DNA from: DASSQJ01 sp963730165
Lineage (GTDB): Bacteria > Actinomycetota > Actinomycetes > Actinomycetales > Dermatophilaceae
Assembly: GCA_963730165.1 (NCBI GenBank)
Contig: CAVSQS010000005.1
Span: 310,001-374,000 of the forward strand
Reading direction: 5' to 3'
DNA length: 64,000 nt
The translations under genes were made by a program, and so were the position numbers. Below are positions 45,543-53,597 of the stretch, piece by piece. The notes under the pieces were generated by a model. The model was given only the letters and a program-made list of their open reading frames with translations, made no database searches and was not told the origin of the DNA. Each line of letters starts with the position of its first letter. Position 1 is the stretch's first letter.

Positions 45543-46292
45543 TCAGAGCAACGAGCGGACGGCCTCGGCGACCTCGTGCGCACGCGTGACCGTCGGCTTG
45601 TGACCCGCACCGTCGAGGATGCGGACCCGTGCCCCGGGAAGCCGCCCGGCGAGCCGCTCGGCCTCCTCCACCGGCACGACGACGTCCTCCCGGCCGTGGA
45701 GCACCACCGCCGGGACACCGAGGCCGGAGACGTCGGGGAGGGGGGTGCCGGTGGCTGCCTGGAGCAGCTGGACCGCGGTCACCGGCCGGGTCGTGAGGAA
45801 CAGCTCCTCTGCCCACGGCCTCAGGTGCTCGGTCCCGGGCTCCGGCAGACACGTCTGGACGAAGGTCCGGATCGTCGCCGGGTAGTCGGCCAACGAGCCC
45901 TCGACGATCGCGCTCGTGGTCCTGGCGTCGAGCCGGACCGGTGTCGAGACGAGACAGACCCCCGAGAACCTCGAGGGGTGCCGGGCCACCGCGTGGAGGG
46001 CGACGAGACCGCCGAGGGACTCGCCGGCGATGACCACCCGGCGGACGTCGAGGGCGTCGAGCACGCGGAAGACGTCGGCGACGAGGTCGCCGAGGGTGAT
46101 CGGACCCTCGCCCTCGAGCGACCAGCCGGTCCCCCGCGTGTCAGGGACGACGCAGCGGGCGTGCTGGGACAGCTCGGAGACGGTCGGCTCCCAGACCTCC
46201 CAGGAGGAGCTCCATCCGGGCAGCAACAGGACCGGCATGCCGGCGCCCACCGCGACGACGCGGAGCCGGGGCTCCCGATCGAAGAGGAACAC
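45543..46292 (-). CDS. Alpha/beta hydrolase
   Basis: The 249-residue enzyme shows VLLLPGWSSSWEVW (oxyanion HG-like loop), VIAGESLGGLVALHAVA (nucleophile Ser in GESLGG), VLHGREDVVVP (Asp) and LDGAGHKPTVTRA (His), the full triad. It belongs to the fold 6 / BioH-like group that includes C-C hydrolases, esterases and haloperoxidase-like enzymes, so no substrate is named. GTG start at 46292. It is divergent from the quinone reductase gene with an 80-bp gap, and convergent with the GNAT gene. Confidence 0.87.
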   Translation of the reverse strand: MFLFDREPRLRVVAVGAGMPVLLLPGWSSSWEVWEPTVSELSQHARCVVPDTRGTGWSLEGEGPITLGDLVADVFRVLDALDVRRVVIAGESLGGLVALHAVARHPSRFSGVCLVSTPVRLDARTTSAIVEGSLADYPATIRTFVQTCLPEPGTEHLRPWAEELFLTTRPVTAVQLLQAATGTPLPDVSGLGVPAVVLHGREDVVVPVEEAERLAGRLPGARVRILDGAGHKPTVTRAHEVAEAVRSLL

Positions 46293-46371
46293 GGGCGACC
46301 TCCCAGGCGGCTTCTTGACCCGCTGGGCACTCTAGGGGGTCGCGGCCGCGGCCCGACGTAGGCTCGACGAC

Positions 46372-47361
46372 ATGACCCAGCCGCACCAGGGACCCGCACT
46401 CGTCGTCACCCGTCACGGAGGGCCCGAGGTCCTCGCCGTCGAGCAGCGCACCGCCCGTGTTCCCGGCCCGGGCGAGGTGCTCGTCGAGGTCGCCGCCGTC
46501 GGGGTCAACTTCATCGACGTCTACCAGCGTGAGGGGGTCTACCCCACGGAACCGCCGTTCGTCGTCGGCAGCGAGGGCGCCGGAACGGTGGCGCAGGTGG
46601 GTCCCGGTGTCACCCGCCTCTCACCGGGCGACCGGGTGGCGTGGGCGATGACGCTCGGCACCGGCGCCCGGTGGGCGACGATCGCCGCGGACGCCCTCGT
46701 CGAGGTCCCCGGCGAGGTCGACCTCGACCTGGCCGCCGCCGCGATGCTCCAGGGGATGACCGCGCACTACCTCGTGACGAGCACGTACCCCGTCGAGTCG
46801 GACACGGTGGCCGTCGTCCACGCCGCCGCCGGCGGCGTCGGCCAGCTGCTCGTGCAGATGCTGCACGCCCGCGGGGCACGGGTCGTCGCGACCGCCGGCG
46901 GCCCGGAGAAGTGCGAGACCGCGCGGCGACGGGGTGCCGACGCCGTGGTCGACTACCGCGCCACCGACGACCTGGCCGACGCCCTCGGCCGTGCGCTCGG
47001 CGAGCCGGGGGCCCACGTCGTGTTCGACGGCGTGGGGAAGGACACCTTCGACGCGTCGCTGGCCTCGCTGCGCCGGCGCGGCACGCTCGTCCTCTTCGGC
47101 GCGGCGAGCGGCCAGGTGCCCCCGTTCGACATCCAGCGGCTGAACTCGGGCGGATCGCTCTTCCTCACCCGGCCCTCCCTCGCTCACTACCTGGCAACCC
47201 GGGAGGAGCTGGAGTGGCGCGCCGGCGAGGTGCTCGGCGCCGTCGCCGACGGATCGCTCGAGGTCGCGATCGGCGGCCGGTACGCGCTCGGAGACGCGCC
47301 GCGCGCCTACACCGACCTCGAGAGCCGGCGCACCCAGGGCAAGCTCGTCCTCATCCCCTGA
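46372..47361 (+). CDS. qor: NADPH:quinone reductase (zinc-independent MDR family)
   Basis: The 329-residue protein has GEVLVEVAAVGVNFIDVYQREG, GSEGAGTVAQVGPGV and AAGGVGQLLVQMLHARGARVVAT (NADPH-binding AxxGxGG). FDGVGKDTFDASLASL and FLTRPSLAHYLATREEL follow, a C-terminal pattern of the QOR (crystallin-zeta) group. No zinc-binding cysteines are present. It reduces quinones one electron at a time in homologs. ATG at 46372. The gene ends 69 bases before two consecutive strong hairpins. Confidence 0.93.
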   Translation: MTQPHQGPALVVTRHGGPEVLAVEQRTARVPGPGEVLVEVAAVGVNFIDVYQREGVYPTEPPFVVGSEGAGTVAQVGPGVTRLSPGDRVAWAMTLGTGARWATIAADALVEVPGEVDLDLAAAAMLQGMTAHYLVTSTYPVESDTVAVVHAAAGGVGQLLVQMLHARGARVVATAGGPEKCETARRRGADAVVDYRATDDLADALGRALGEPGAHVVFDGVGKDTFDASLASLRRRGTLVLFGAASGQVPPFDIQRLNSGGSLFLTRPSLAHYLATREELEWRAGEVLGAVADGSLEVAIGGRYALGDAPRAYTDLESRRTQGKLVLIP

Positions 47362-47430
47362 GGCCGGCACCGTTCGGCCCCTCGACGGGGCGAGCACGGC
47401 CGGCGGACACCGACGCACCGAGATGTGCCT

Positions 47431-47459
47431 CGAGACACCGCTTGGAAGACGGTGTCTCG
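47431..47459. terminator. First of two adjacent hairpins between convergent genes
   Basis: CGAGACACCG pairs perfectly with CGGTGTCTCG across a 9-base loop. It lies between the qor stop (47361) and the convergent membrane-protein stop (47526) and is likely to act on qor. Confidence 0.75.
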
Positions 47460-47462
47460 CCA

Positions 47463-47489
47463 GGTTCTTCGGGGTCACCCCGAAGAACC
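47463..47489. terminator. Second adjacent hairpin
   Basis: GGTTCTTCGGGG, a 3-base loop, then CCCCGAAGAACC: a 12-bp perfect stem three bases after the first hairpin. It probably terminates the minus-strand gene from 47882, giving each convergent gene its own stem. Confidence 0.75.
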
Positions 47490-47525
47490 GGGGCGGAGGG
47501 GGTGGAGGGGGAGGCCGGACGGGCC

Positions 47526-47882
47526 TCAGGACCCGGCGGTCCAGAGCACCGCGACGGCCGCGTTGAGGACGGCCAGCCAGCCCGCGGCGTCGACGAGCCG
47601 GGGCCGCTCACCGGTGCCCTTGCGTGCCGCAGCGGCGGCGATCTCGGCGCAGGCGGCGACGGCGATCGCGACGAGGAGCTTGACGCCGATCTTCACGTGG
47701 TCGACCTCCTCGCCACCCATCTCGAGCAGGCCGACGAGGATGATCCCGGTGACGAGCTGCGCCCGGGCGCCCCAGACGAGGGCGGCTGTGGCCCGGCCGC
47801 GCGCGACGAACACGGCGCTGCCGATGATCGCGGCCATGCCGAGGAGGTGCAGCAGGACGACGGCGTGCTCGACGAACTCCAT
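47526..47882 (-). CDS. Four-helix small membrane protein, function unknown
   Basis: The 118-residue protein has four hydrophobic segments (VVLLHLLGMAAIIGSAVFVA, AQLVTGIILVGLLEM, KIGVKLLVAIAVAACAEIAA and GWLAVLNAAVAVLW). Histidines (EHAVVLLHLLG, EVDHVKIGVKLL) sit at the start of helices, reminiscent of small heme-binding or CopD-like integral proteins, without firm homology. It ends at its own hairpin. ATG at 47882. The next minus-strand gene upstream is the response regulator at 47948, whose stop is 66 bases away. Confidence 0.75.
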   Translation of the reverse strand: MEFVEHAVVLLHLLGMAAIIGSAVFVARGRATAALVWGARAQLVTGIILVGLLEMGGEEVDHVKIGVKLLVAIAVAACAEIAAAAARKGTGERPRLVDAAGWLAVLNAAVAVLWTAGS

Positions 47883-47947
47883 GCGGGACAGGGTAGATGG
47901 CGCCGGCGCCGGGTCCGCCGGGGGGCCCGCCCGTGGAGGGGACCCGG

Positions 47948-48667
47948 TCAGAGGAGGCGGCGGCCCATCGCCCAGGCGGTCAGCTCGTGCCGGTTCGACA
48001 GCTGGAGCTTGCGCAGCACCGACGAGACGTGGGTCTCGACCGTCTTGACCGAGATGAACAGCTCCTTGGCGACCTCCTTGTACTGGTAGCCGCGCGCGAT
48101 GAGCCGCATGACCTCGCGCTCCCGGGCCGACAGGCGGTCCAGCTCCTCGTCGACCTCGGCGATCTCCCCGGCAGCCGCGCCGAAGGCGTCGAGGACGAAC
48201 CCTGCCAGGCGTGGCGAGAAGACGGCGTCACCGTCGGCGACCCGCCGGATGGCCGTGACGAGGTCGGTCGCGTTGATCGTCTTCGTCACGTACCCGCGAG
48301 CACCGGCACGGATGACCGCGATGACGTCCTCCGCGGCATCCGATACCGAGAGCGCGAGGAAACGCACCGGGCCTCCGGACCGCGACTCGACGCCCATGCA
48401 TCCGCGGATGACGTCCGCTCCCCCGTGGCCCGACCCCCCGGGGAGGTGGACGTCGAGGAGGACCACGTCCGGCTGCTCCGCGCGGATGACGGCCACGGCG
48501 GCGTCGACGTCGGGGGCCTCGCCGACGAACTCGCAGACCGGGGCGGCGCCGGCCATGGCCTCGGTGAGCTCGGCGCGGACACCGGTCCGGAACATCCGGT
48601 GGTCGTCGACGAGGACGACGCGGATCGGGAGTCGGGCGCCGGCCGCGGCGCCGCTCGGAACGGTCAT
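47948..48667 (-). CDS. LuxR-type (NarL family) response regulator
   Basis: The 239-residue regulator has a receiver domain: IRVVLVDDHRMFRTGVRAEL with the acidic pair DD, VVLLDVHLPGG with the phospho-accepting Asp, LALSVSD and GARGYVTKTINA with the Lys. A GerE DNA-binding domain follows (LSAREREVMRLIARGYQYK, KELFISVKTVETHVSSVL). ATG at 48667 overlaps the kinase stop (ATGA), so kinase and regulator are co-translated. By the LiaS/LiaR-type arrangement it should control the divergent PspC/LiaF-like genes in response to envelope stress. Confidence 0.95.
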   Translation of the reverse strand: MTVPSGAAAGARLPIRVVLVDDHRMFRTGVRAELTEAMAGAAPVCEFVGEAPDVDAAVAVIRAEQPDVVLLDVHLPGGSGHGGADVIRGCMGVESRSGGPVRFLALSVSDAAEDVIAVIRAGARGYVTKTINATDLVTAIRRVADGDAVFSPRLAGFVLDAFGAAAGEIAEVDEELDRLSAREREVMRLIARGYQYKEVAKELFISVKTVETHVSSVLRKLQLSNRHELTAWAMGRRLL

Positions 48668-49962
48668 GACGCATCTCCTTCGAGGGGCGGGAGGGTGAGC
48701 TCGACCTCGGTGCCGTCCTCCCGGCGGCGCACCCGCGCCGTGCCGCCGTGGCGCCGCATCCGACCGAGCACGGACTCGCGCACCCCGAGCCGGTCGGCGG
48801 GGACGTCGGCGAGCTCGAAGCCGTCCCCGCGGTCGCGGACGAACGCCTCGACCCCGGGCGGACCGATCTCGACGTAGGCGGTGACCGGTGGCCGGCCGTG
48901 GCGCACGGCGTTGAGCAGCGCCTCGCGCATCGCCCGGGACAGGGCCGCGCCGTGCTGCTCGAAGGGCCGGTCGCCGGTGACGACGAGGTCGACGGGCACG
49001 CCGTGCAGGTCCTCGACCTCGTGCGCCACCTCGGTGACCGCCGCGGCCAGGGACTCCTGAGAGCCCTGGGGGCCGGCGTAGAGCCAGGACCGCAGCTCGC
49101 GTTCCTGGGCACGGGCCAGGCGGGTGACGGCGGCGGCGTCGGAGGACTGACGCTGGATGAGGGCGAGGGTCTGCAGGACGGAGTCGTGCAGGTGGGCGGC
49201 GATGTCGGCGCGCTCGGTGGCCCGTGCCGCCGCCACCTGCTCGCTCCGGAAGTCGCCCCAGAGACGCACGGCCCACGGCGCCGCCACGAGGAACACCCCG
49301 ACGAGGACGGCGATGGCGGCGAACAGGGCGTCCCACACAGCGGTGAGCGACTGGCCACGGGTGACGATGACGAGGATCCCGGTGAGCGCGAGGGCGAGGC
49401 CGAGCGCGAGGCGCATCCAGCCGCTACCGCGGCCCGCGCCGCCGAGCCACCGCGAGCGCTGGGCCTCGTCGAGGTTGGACCACGCGACGATGGCGCCGAC
49501 GGCGACGACGAAGAGGGGCAGGAGCACCGAGTCGCGCAGCGACCCACCGACGACCGGGGTGAGGAGCACCCCGCCGAGCAGGACCAGCCCGGCGCCGCCG
49601 ACGAGGACGAGGACCCACCGCCGGCGCTCCGGCGAGACCCGCGGCTCCACGGGCACCCCGGGAGCCCCCGCGCCCCCGAGCTCCTCCTCCGGGGTCAGCG
49701 CCCAGAGGAACAGGTAGGCGGCGATGCCCGCCCCACCGGCGATGACGAGGACGACGAAGACCCACCGCACGAGGCGTCGGGACACCCCGAGGTGGCGCGC
49801 GACCGCGCCGCAGACGCCCGGCGTCCAGCCCGAGGAGCGGTCGCGCACCAGCGGCGGACGCTGCGGCACCGCGTCGCGCGGCGCCTCGACCGGACGCGCC
49901 GTCGCCGGGCGCGCCTCCCCGGGAGGCGCACCCGCCGTCGCGGGCTCGTAGGGGGTGGGCAC
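48664..49962 (-). CDS. PspC-domain sensor histidine kinase (HisKA_3 type)
   Basis: From GTG at 49962 the product has 432 residues. A Pro-rich start precedes a PspC domain (GWTPGVCGAVARHLGVSRRL, AGGAGIAAYLFLW). Three or four more membrane helices follow. The cytoplasmic kinase part has ERADIAAHLHDSVLQTLALI with the phosphorylated His, then an HATPase_c domain (REALLNAVRHG, FVRDRGDGFELADVP, SVLGRMRRHGGTARV). PspC domains bind membrane stress proteins, so the kinase is probably a cell-envelope stress sensor partnering the downstream regulator. The ATP lid is short, as in NarL-type kinases. Confidence 0.94.
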   Translation of the reverse strand: MPTPYEPATAGAPPGEARPATARPVEAPRDAVPQRPPLVRDRSSGWTPGVCGAVARHLGVSRRLVRWVFVVLVIAGGAGIAAYLFLWALTPEEELGGAGAPGVPVEPRVSPERRRWVLVLVGGAGLVLLGGVLLTPVVGGSLRDSVLLPLFVVAVGAIVAWSNLDEAQRSRWLGGAGRGSGWMRLALGLALALTGILVIVTRGQSLTAVWDALFAAIAVLVGVFLVAAPWAVRLWGDFRSEQVAAARATERADIAAHLHDSVLQTLALIQRQSSDAAAVTRLARAQERELRSWLYAGPQGSQESLAAAVTEVAHEVEDLHGVPVDLVVTGDRPFEQHGAALSRAMREALLNAVRHGRPPVTAYVEIGPPGVEAFVRDRGDGFELADVPADRLGVRESVLGRMRRHGGTARVRRREDGTEVELTLPPLEGDAS

Positions 49963-50076
49963 ACCCCCATCCTGACGTACGCCGGGGCTGCACGGCACTG
50001 CTCCCGGGGTCGGCTCAGGGGGGCGTCAGGGTCGACCCTCATGGCGGCGGCACGACGGCGGCGAGACGCTTGAGGC

Positions 50077-51456
50077 ATGACGCAGAACCCTGATGCCACG
50101 ACCCAGGCACCGCCACGCAACACCCTCGACGACCTCTTCGGACGGCTGCGGGGGAGCGGCTTCCACCGCGACACCGACCGGCGCTGGTTCGGCGGCGTGT
50201 GCGCCGGCCTCGCTGCGCGCTTCGGCGTCGACCCACTCCTCATCCGTGCGGCGGCGATCATCCTCACCTTCGCCGGCGGCCTCGGGCTCACGGCCTACCT
50301 CGTGCTCTGGCTGATCCTCCCCGACCGGAACGGCGACCTGCTCCTCGAGCGGGCCCTGCGGCGCGGCGACGTCTGGCCGGTGGTCCTGCTCATCGTCACG
50401 ACCTTCGTCATCATCGGCGGGCTCGTCTCGATCGGCCAGGGCGACACCTGGGGCGCCTCGCTCTGGGTCCTGTTGCCGATCGCGCTCGTCGCCTGGTTCC
50501 TCATCGACCGCGGCCGCAGTCGTCCCGGCGGATGGAGCGGCCCGCCCCAGGCGGCCCCCCCGCCACCGGCCGGACAGCCGGCCACCCTTTCCCAGGCGGC
50601 GCCAGCCGCCCCGTCCGGGCCCGCGGCCCCGGCCGCCGGACCCTCGTCCACCCCACCCGGAGGCACCACCATGACCGCACCGACCTCGCCCTACCCGCCG
50701 GCGGCCCCCGCCCAGCGCACGACGCCGCCTCCCTACGGGGCTCCCCCGTCAGCGCCCTACGGCTCGGCGCCCCCACCCGCGCCGCCGCGGCCGATCGCAC
50801 CACCGCCGCCCCCCGGTCCACGCCGTCGCCGCCCGAGCGGGTTCGTCGGCCTCATGGCCCTCGGGCTGGCCCTGGCCCTGTTCGGCGTCGGCGTCGCCCT
50901 CGACGGCCCGCTCGACTTCCCCGGCGCCCCCGCAGTGCTCGGCTTCGGTCTCGCCCTCGCCGGCGTCTCCGTCGTCGCGCTCGTCCTCGGGGCGGGTGGC
51001 CGCGCGGGCGGCTTCACGAGCTTCCTCGTGTTCGCCCTCGGCTTCCTCCTGCTGACCTCCGCCGCAGTCACCCGCATCCACGTCGCCGACGGCGTCGGTG
51101 ACCGCACCTGGGTCCCGGTCGCGAGCAGCAGCCAGACCGAGTACAGCCTCGGTGCGGGCGACGCGACCCTCGACCTCAGCCGGCTGGCCGCCACCTCCGC
51201 CGACGGGCCGCAGCGGGTCTCGGTCCACCTCGGCGCCGGCGACCTCACGATCGTGGTCCCCGACGGGGTGACCGCCCGGGTCGCGGCCCACGTCGGCATC
51301 GGCGACATCAGCGTCGACCGCGGCACCGGCATCAGCACCCAGCAGGTCTCCGGCACCGACCGGAGCCTCACCACCACCATCGGCACCGGGCCGGCGGCGG
51401 ACGTCCTCGTCACGGCGGACGTCGGTCTCGGCCAGATCACCATCGAGGAGCAGTGA
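50077..51456 (+). CDS. PspC-domain membrane protein with LiaF-like C-terminal domain
   Basis: The 459-residue product has an N-terminal PspC domain (RWFGGVCAGLAARFGVDPLL, GLGLTAYLVLWLILP), further helices and a cytoplasmic Pro-rich linker of about 120 residues. Two or three more helices follow, then a beta-rich 'toast-rack'/LiaF-like domain (SLGAGDATLDLSRL, VSVHLGAGDLTIVVP, VAAHVGIGDISVD, VTADVGLGQITIEEQ). In LiaFSR systems LiaF inhibits the kinase. It is divergent from the kinase/regulator operon with a 114-bp gap. ATG at 50077, after GCTTGAGG. The fourfold GAGD/GIGD/GLGQ pattern marks parallel beta repeats. Confidence 0.9.
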   Translation: MTQNPDATTQAPPRNTLDDLFGRLRGSGFHRDTDRRWFGGVCAGLAARFGVDPLLIRAAAIILTFAGGLGLTAYLVLWLILPDRNGDLLLERALRRGDVWPVVLLIVTTFVIIGGLVSIGQGDTWGASLWVLLPIALVAWFLIDRGRSRPGGWSGPPQAAPPPPAGQPATLSQAAPAAPSGPAAPAAGPSSTPPGGTTMTAPTSPYPPAAPAQRTTPPPYGAPPSAPYGSAPPPAPPRPIAPPPPPGPRRRRPSGFVGLMALGLALALFGVGVALDGPLDFPGAPAVLGFGLALAGVSVVALVLGAGGRAGGFTSFLVFALGFLLLTSAAVTRIHVADGVGDRTWVPVASSSQTEYSLGAGDATLDLSRLAATSADGPQRVSVHLGAGDLTIVVPDGVTARVAAHVGIGDISVDRGTGISTQQVSGTDRSLTTTIGTGPAADVLVTADVGLGQITIEEQ

Positions 51457-51457
51457 G

Positions 51458-51748
51458 ATGACCTCCCACGACGACACCACCCGTCCCGTCCCGTCGAGCA
51501 CCCCGGCCACCCCGGCCGGGTCCGGCACCACGACGCACCCCGAGCCGACCTACCTGTCCGGTCCGGCCCCCTTCCCCGTCCTCCTCGGCCTCCTGGGGCT
51601 GCTGACCGCCCTGGTCGTCCTCGTCGCCGAGTGGACCGAGCTGTCCGTGCCGTGGACCGACCTCGGCCCGTGGACCATCGTCGCCGTCGGCGCCGTGGTC
51701 CTCGTGGTCGGCGCGGTCGGGCTGCGCAGCAGCCGCCGTCAGGACTGA
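51458..51748 (+). CDS. Small membrane protein following the LiaF-like gene
   Basis: ATG at 51458 is one base after the previous stop, so it is coupled. The 96-residue protein has a Ser/Thr/Pro-rich cytoplasmic start and two membrane helices (PVLLGLLGLLTALVVLVAEW and WTIVAVGAVVLVVGAVGL). The short arrangement recurs next to PspC/LiaF-like genes in actinobacteria, I believe, but no function is established. It ends convergently, overlapping the NUDIX gene by 10 bp. Confidence 0.78.
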   Translation: MTSHDDTTRPVPSSTPATPAGSGTTTHPEPTYLSGPAPFPVLLGLLGLLTALVVLVAEWTELSVPWTDLGPWTIVAVGAVVLVVGAVGLRSSRRQD

Positions 51749-52419
51749 GCCCGACCGTGCTCCCACCGGACCCCCGCGGCGTCCAGCGCGTGGGGAACGG
51801 TGGGAACCACCGCCAGCGCGGCCACCTCGCCGAGCGGCACCCAGCGCGCGTCGGACGTCGACCCGCCCACGTCGTGAACGACGGGGCGGGTCGGTCGTAC
51901 GCACCGCGCGACGTGGAGCAGCCGCACCGCGTGGTGGTCCTCCGGACCCCGGAGCGAGCGCCCCACCCAGTGGTGCGACATCACCGCGACCAGGCGCACC
52001 TCGTCGACCGTCTGGCCGGTCTCCTCGGCGACCTCGCGCACGACGGCGTCGACCGGACGCTCCCCCGGGTCCAGGCCTCCCCCGGGGAGCGTCCAGCGTC
52101 CCGGCGCGGCCGTGCGCGCCGCGAGCCGGGTGAGCAGCAGCGCGCCGCGCTCGACGACGACCGCGTAGGCGGCGACCCGCCGGCGGGGCTCGACGTCCAC
52201 CGGCCGGGCACCCTCGGCGTCGAGGTCGGACCCCGACCCGCGGACCGGCCGAACGGGCCGCACCCGGTAGCGCAGGACCAGATCGCCGAGCACGCCCTCG
52301 GCGACCACGTTCGAGCCCGCCCAGCCGCGGGCCGCGAGCGCGGCGAGCGGGTCCTGGCCGTGGCCGAGCACGAAGCGGGTCTCCTCGCGCCCCTCGCGCT
52401 CAGCGACGACCGTGATCAC
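51739..52419 (-). CDS. NUDIX hydrolase with N-terminal extension
   Basis: The 226-residue protein has an N-terminal domain of about 75 residues and a NUDIX domain. The NUDIX box is GGGLDPGERPVDAVVREVAEETG (G-x5-E-x7-REVxEET), with metal-binding glutamates. It hydrolyses nucleoside-diphosphate derivatives; the exact substrate is open. The GTG start overlaps the GT4 stop (GTGA), so it is translated from the glycosyltransferase mRNA. In this context an NDP-sugar or another pyrophosphate linked to the cluster's product is a reasonable candidate. The C-terminus overlaps the convergent small gene by 10 bp. Confidence 0.9.
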   Translation of the reverse strand: MITVVAEREGREETRFVLGHGQDPLAALAARGWAGSNVVAEGVLGDLVLRYRVRPVRPVRGSGSDLDAEGARPVDVEPRRRVAAYAVVVERGALLLTRLAARTAAPGRWTLPGGGLDPGERPVDAVVREVAEETGQTVDEVRLVAVMSHHWVGRSLRGPEDHHAVRLLHVARCVRPTRPVVHDVGGSTSDARWVPLGEVAALAVVPTVPHALDAAGVRWEHGRAQS

Positions 52420-53561
52420 GCGGGGGCACCCGCACGCCGGTACTCGGCGAGCGTGGCGCGCACGACGGAGGACCAGTCGTGCTCCGGGCCCGTGGCGCGC
52501 AGGTGAGCCCGCATCCGCTCCCGCTCCTCGGCGTCCGCCGCGAGCCGGGCCACCCCGCGGGCCACGGCGGCGTCGGACGGCTCGAGCAGGCCGTCGACAC
52601 CCGGGGTCACGAAGTCCTCGACCCCGGTGCCCCGCGGCGCGATGACGGGCAGGCCGGCGGTGCGCGCTTCGAGGGCGGCGATGCCGAAGGCCTCGAGGCG
52701 GGCCGTCGAGAGGTAGAGGTCGGCGCCCTGGTGCAGCCGCCGCACGCCCTCGCGGTCCAACCGCCCCGGCAGCCGGACCCAGTCCATCCCGTGACGGTCG
52801 AGGTAGCGCTGCATGACCGGTCGCTGCGGGCCGTCCCCCGCGATCGTCGCCTGCAGCGGCACCCCGGGGTCGAGCATGTCGCGGGCTCCTCGCAGCACCC
52901 GCAGCAGCGACAGCGGTCGCTTGCGCGACACGAGCCGCATCACGGTCGTCACGTGCACCGGCGCGGCCCCGGCTCCGGTGGCCGGCCGCTCCGCCAGGGC
53001 GGCGTCCAGCCCGTCGCGCCACCACGACGCGTCGATGCCGTTGCCGAGCACGTGGACGGGGGCATCCCCAGCCGCTGCACTCACCCGGGCGGCGGCCATC
53101 GACGACACGGCGTTCATCGCCACGCCCCGGTCGGCCCAGCGGCCCAGGTGGCCGACGGCGCGGAAGAGCGGCTGGGAGCGGTCGATGACGCAGTGGAACG
53201 ACGCGGCGACGGGCAGCCCGGCGGCCAGGGACACACGGACCAGGTCGGTGGCGAAGGGGCTGACGACCCCGAGGTGGGCGTGGGCGACGTCGAAGCCGCC
53301 CGCGTCGAGACGGCGTCGGACCTCGGGCGGGGCCAGCGGGTTCACGGGCACCCCGTACGGCAGGCGCAGCGCCATCCGGTGCACGAGGACACCGTCCTCG
53401 TCGGTGACGGTCCCGCCGCGCTCCCCCGCGGGACCGGAGGTGGCCGTGAACACCTCGACGTCGTGACCGGCCGCGGCGAGGTGGTGGGCGAGGTCGTGGA
53501 CCTGGCGCTCGATCCCTCCGACGCGAGGGGGGTAGCAGTCCGACAGGAGGGCGACCTTCAC
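52416..53561 (-). CDS. Glycosyltransferase family 4
   Basis: From GTG at 53561 (ATG at 53579 is an alternative) the 381-residue GT-B enzyme opens VKVALLSDCYPPRVGGIERQ, the GGIExh motif of acceptor-side GT4 proteins. FDVAHAHLGVVSPFA, VLGNGIDASWW, TTVMRLVSRKRPLSLL (R/K phosphate-binding) and ATIAGDGPQRP follow. LSTARLEAFGIAALEARTAGLPVIA holds the E-x7-E nucleotide-sugar motif. It transfers a sugar from an activated donor; MshA and PimB-like enzymes belong to this family. Next to PIG-L and the AsnB fusion it is the likely first step of that pathway. Cytoplasmic. Confidence 0.92.
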   Translation of the reverse strand: MKVALLSDCYPPRVGGIERQVHDLAHHLAAAGHDVEVFTATSGPAGERGGTVTDEDGVLVHRMALRLPYGVPVNPLAPPEVRRRLDAGGFDVAHAHLGVVSPFATDLVRVSLAAGLPVAASFHCVIDRSQPLFRAVGHLGRWADRGVAMNAVSSMAAARVSAAAGDAPVHVLGNGIDASWWRDGLDAALAERPATGAGAAPVHVTTVMRLVSRKRPLSLLRVLRGARDMLDPGVPLQATIAGDGPQRPVMQRYLDRHGMDWVRLPGRLDREGVRRLHQGADLYLSTARLEAFGIAALEARTAGLPVIAPRGTGVEDFVTPGVDGLLEPSDAAVARGVARLAADAEERERMRAHLRATGPEHDWSSVVRATLAEYRRAGAPA

Positions 53562-53597
53562 GAGGGTCCAGCCTGCCATGCGCGAGGATGGGCGGCG

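Noticed and set aside
53562..53597. Separate regulatory gene or leader peptide between GT4 and PIG-L
   Set aside because: Only 36 bp between starts; space for core promoter elements at most.
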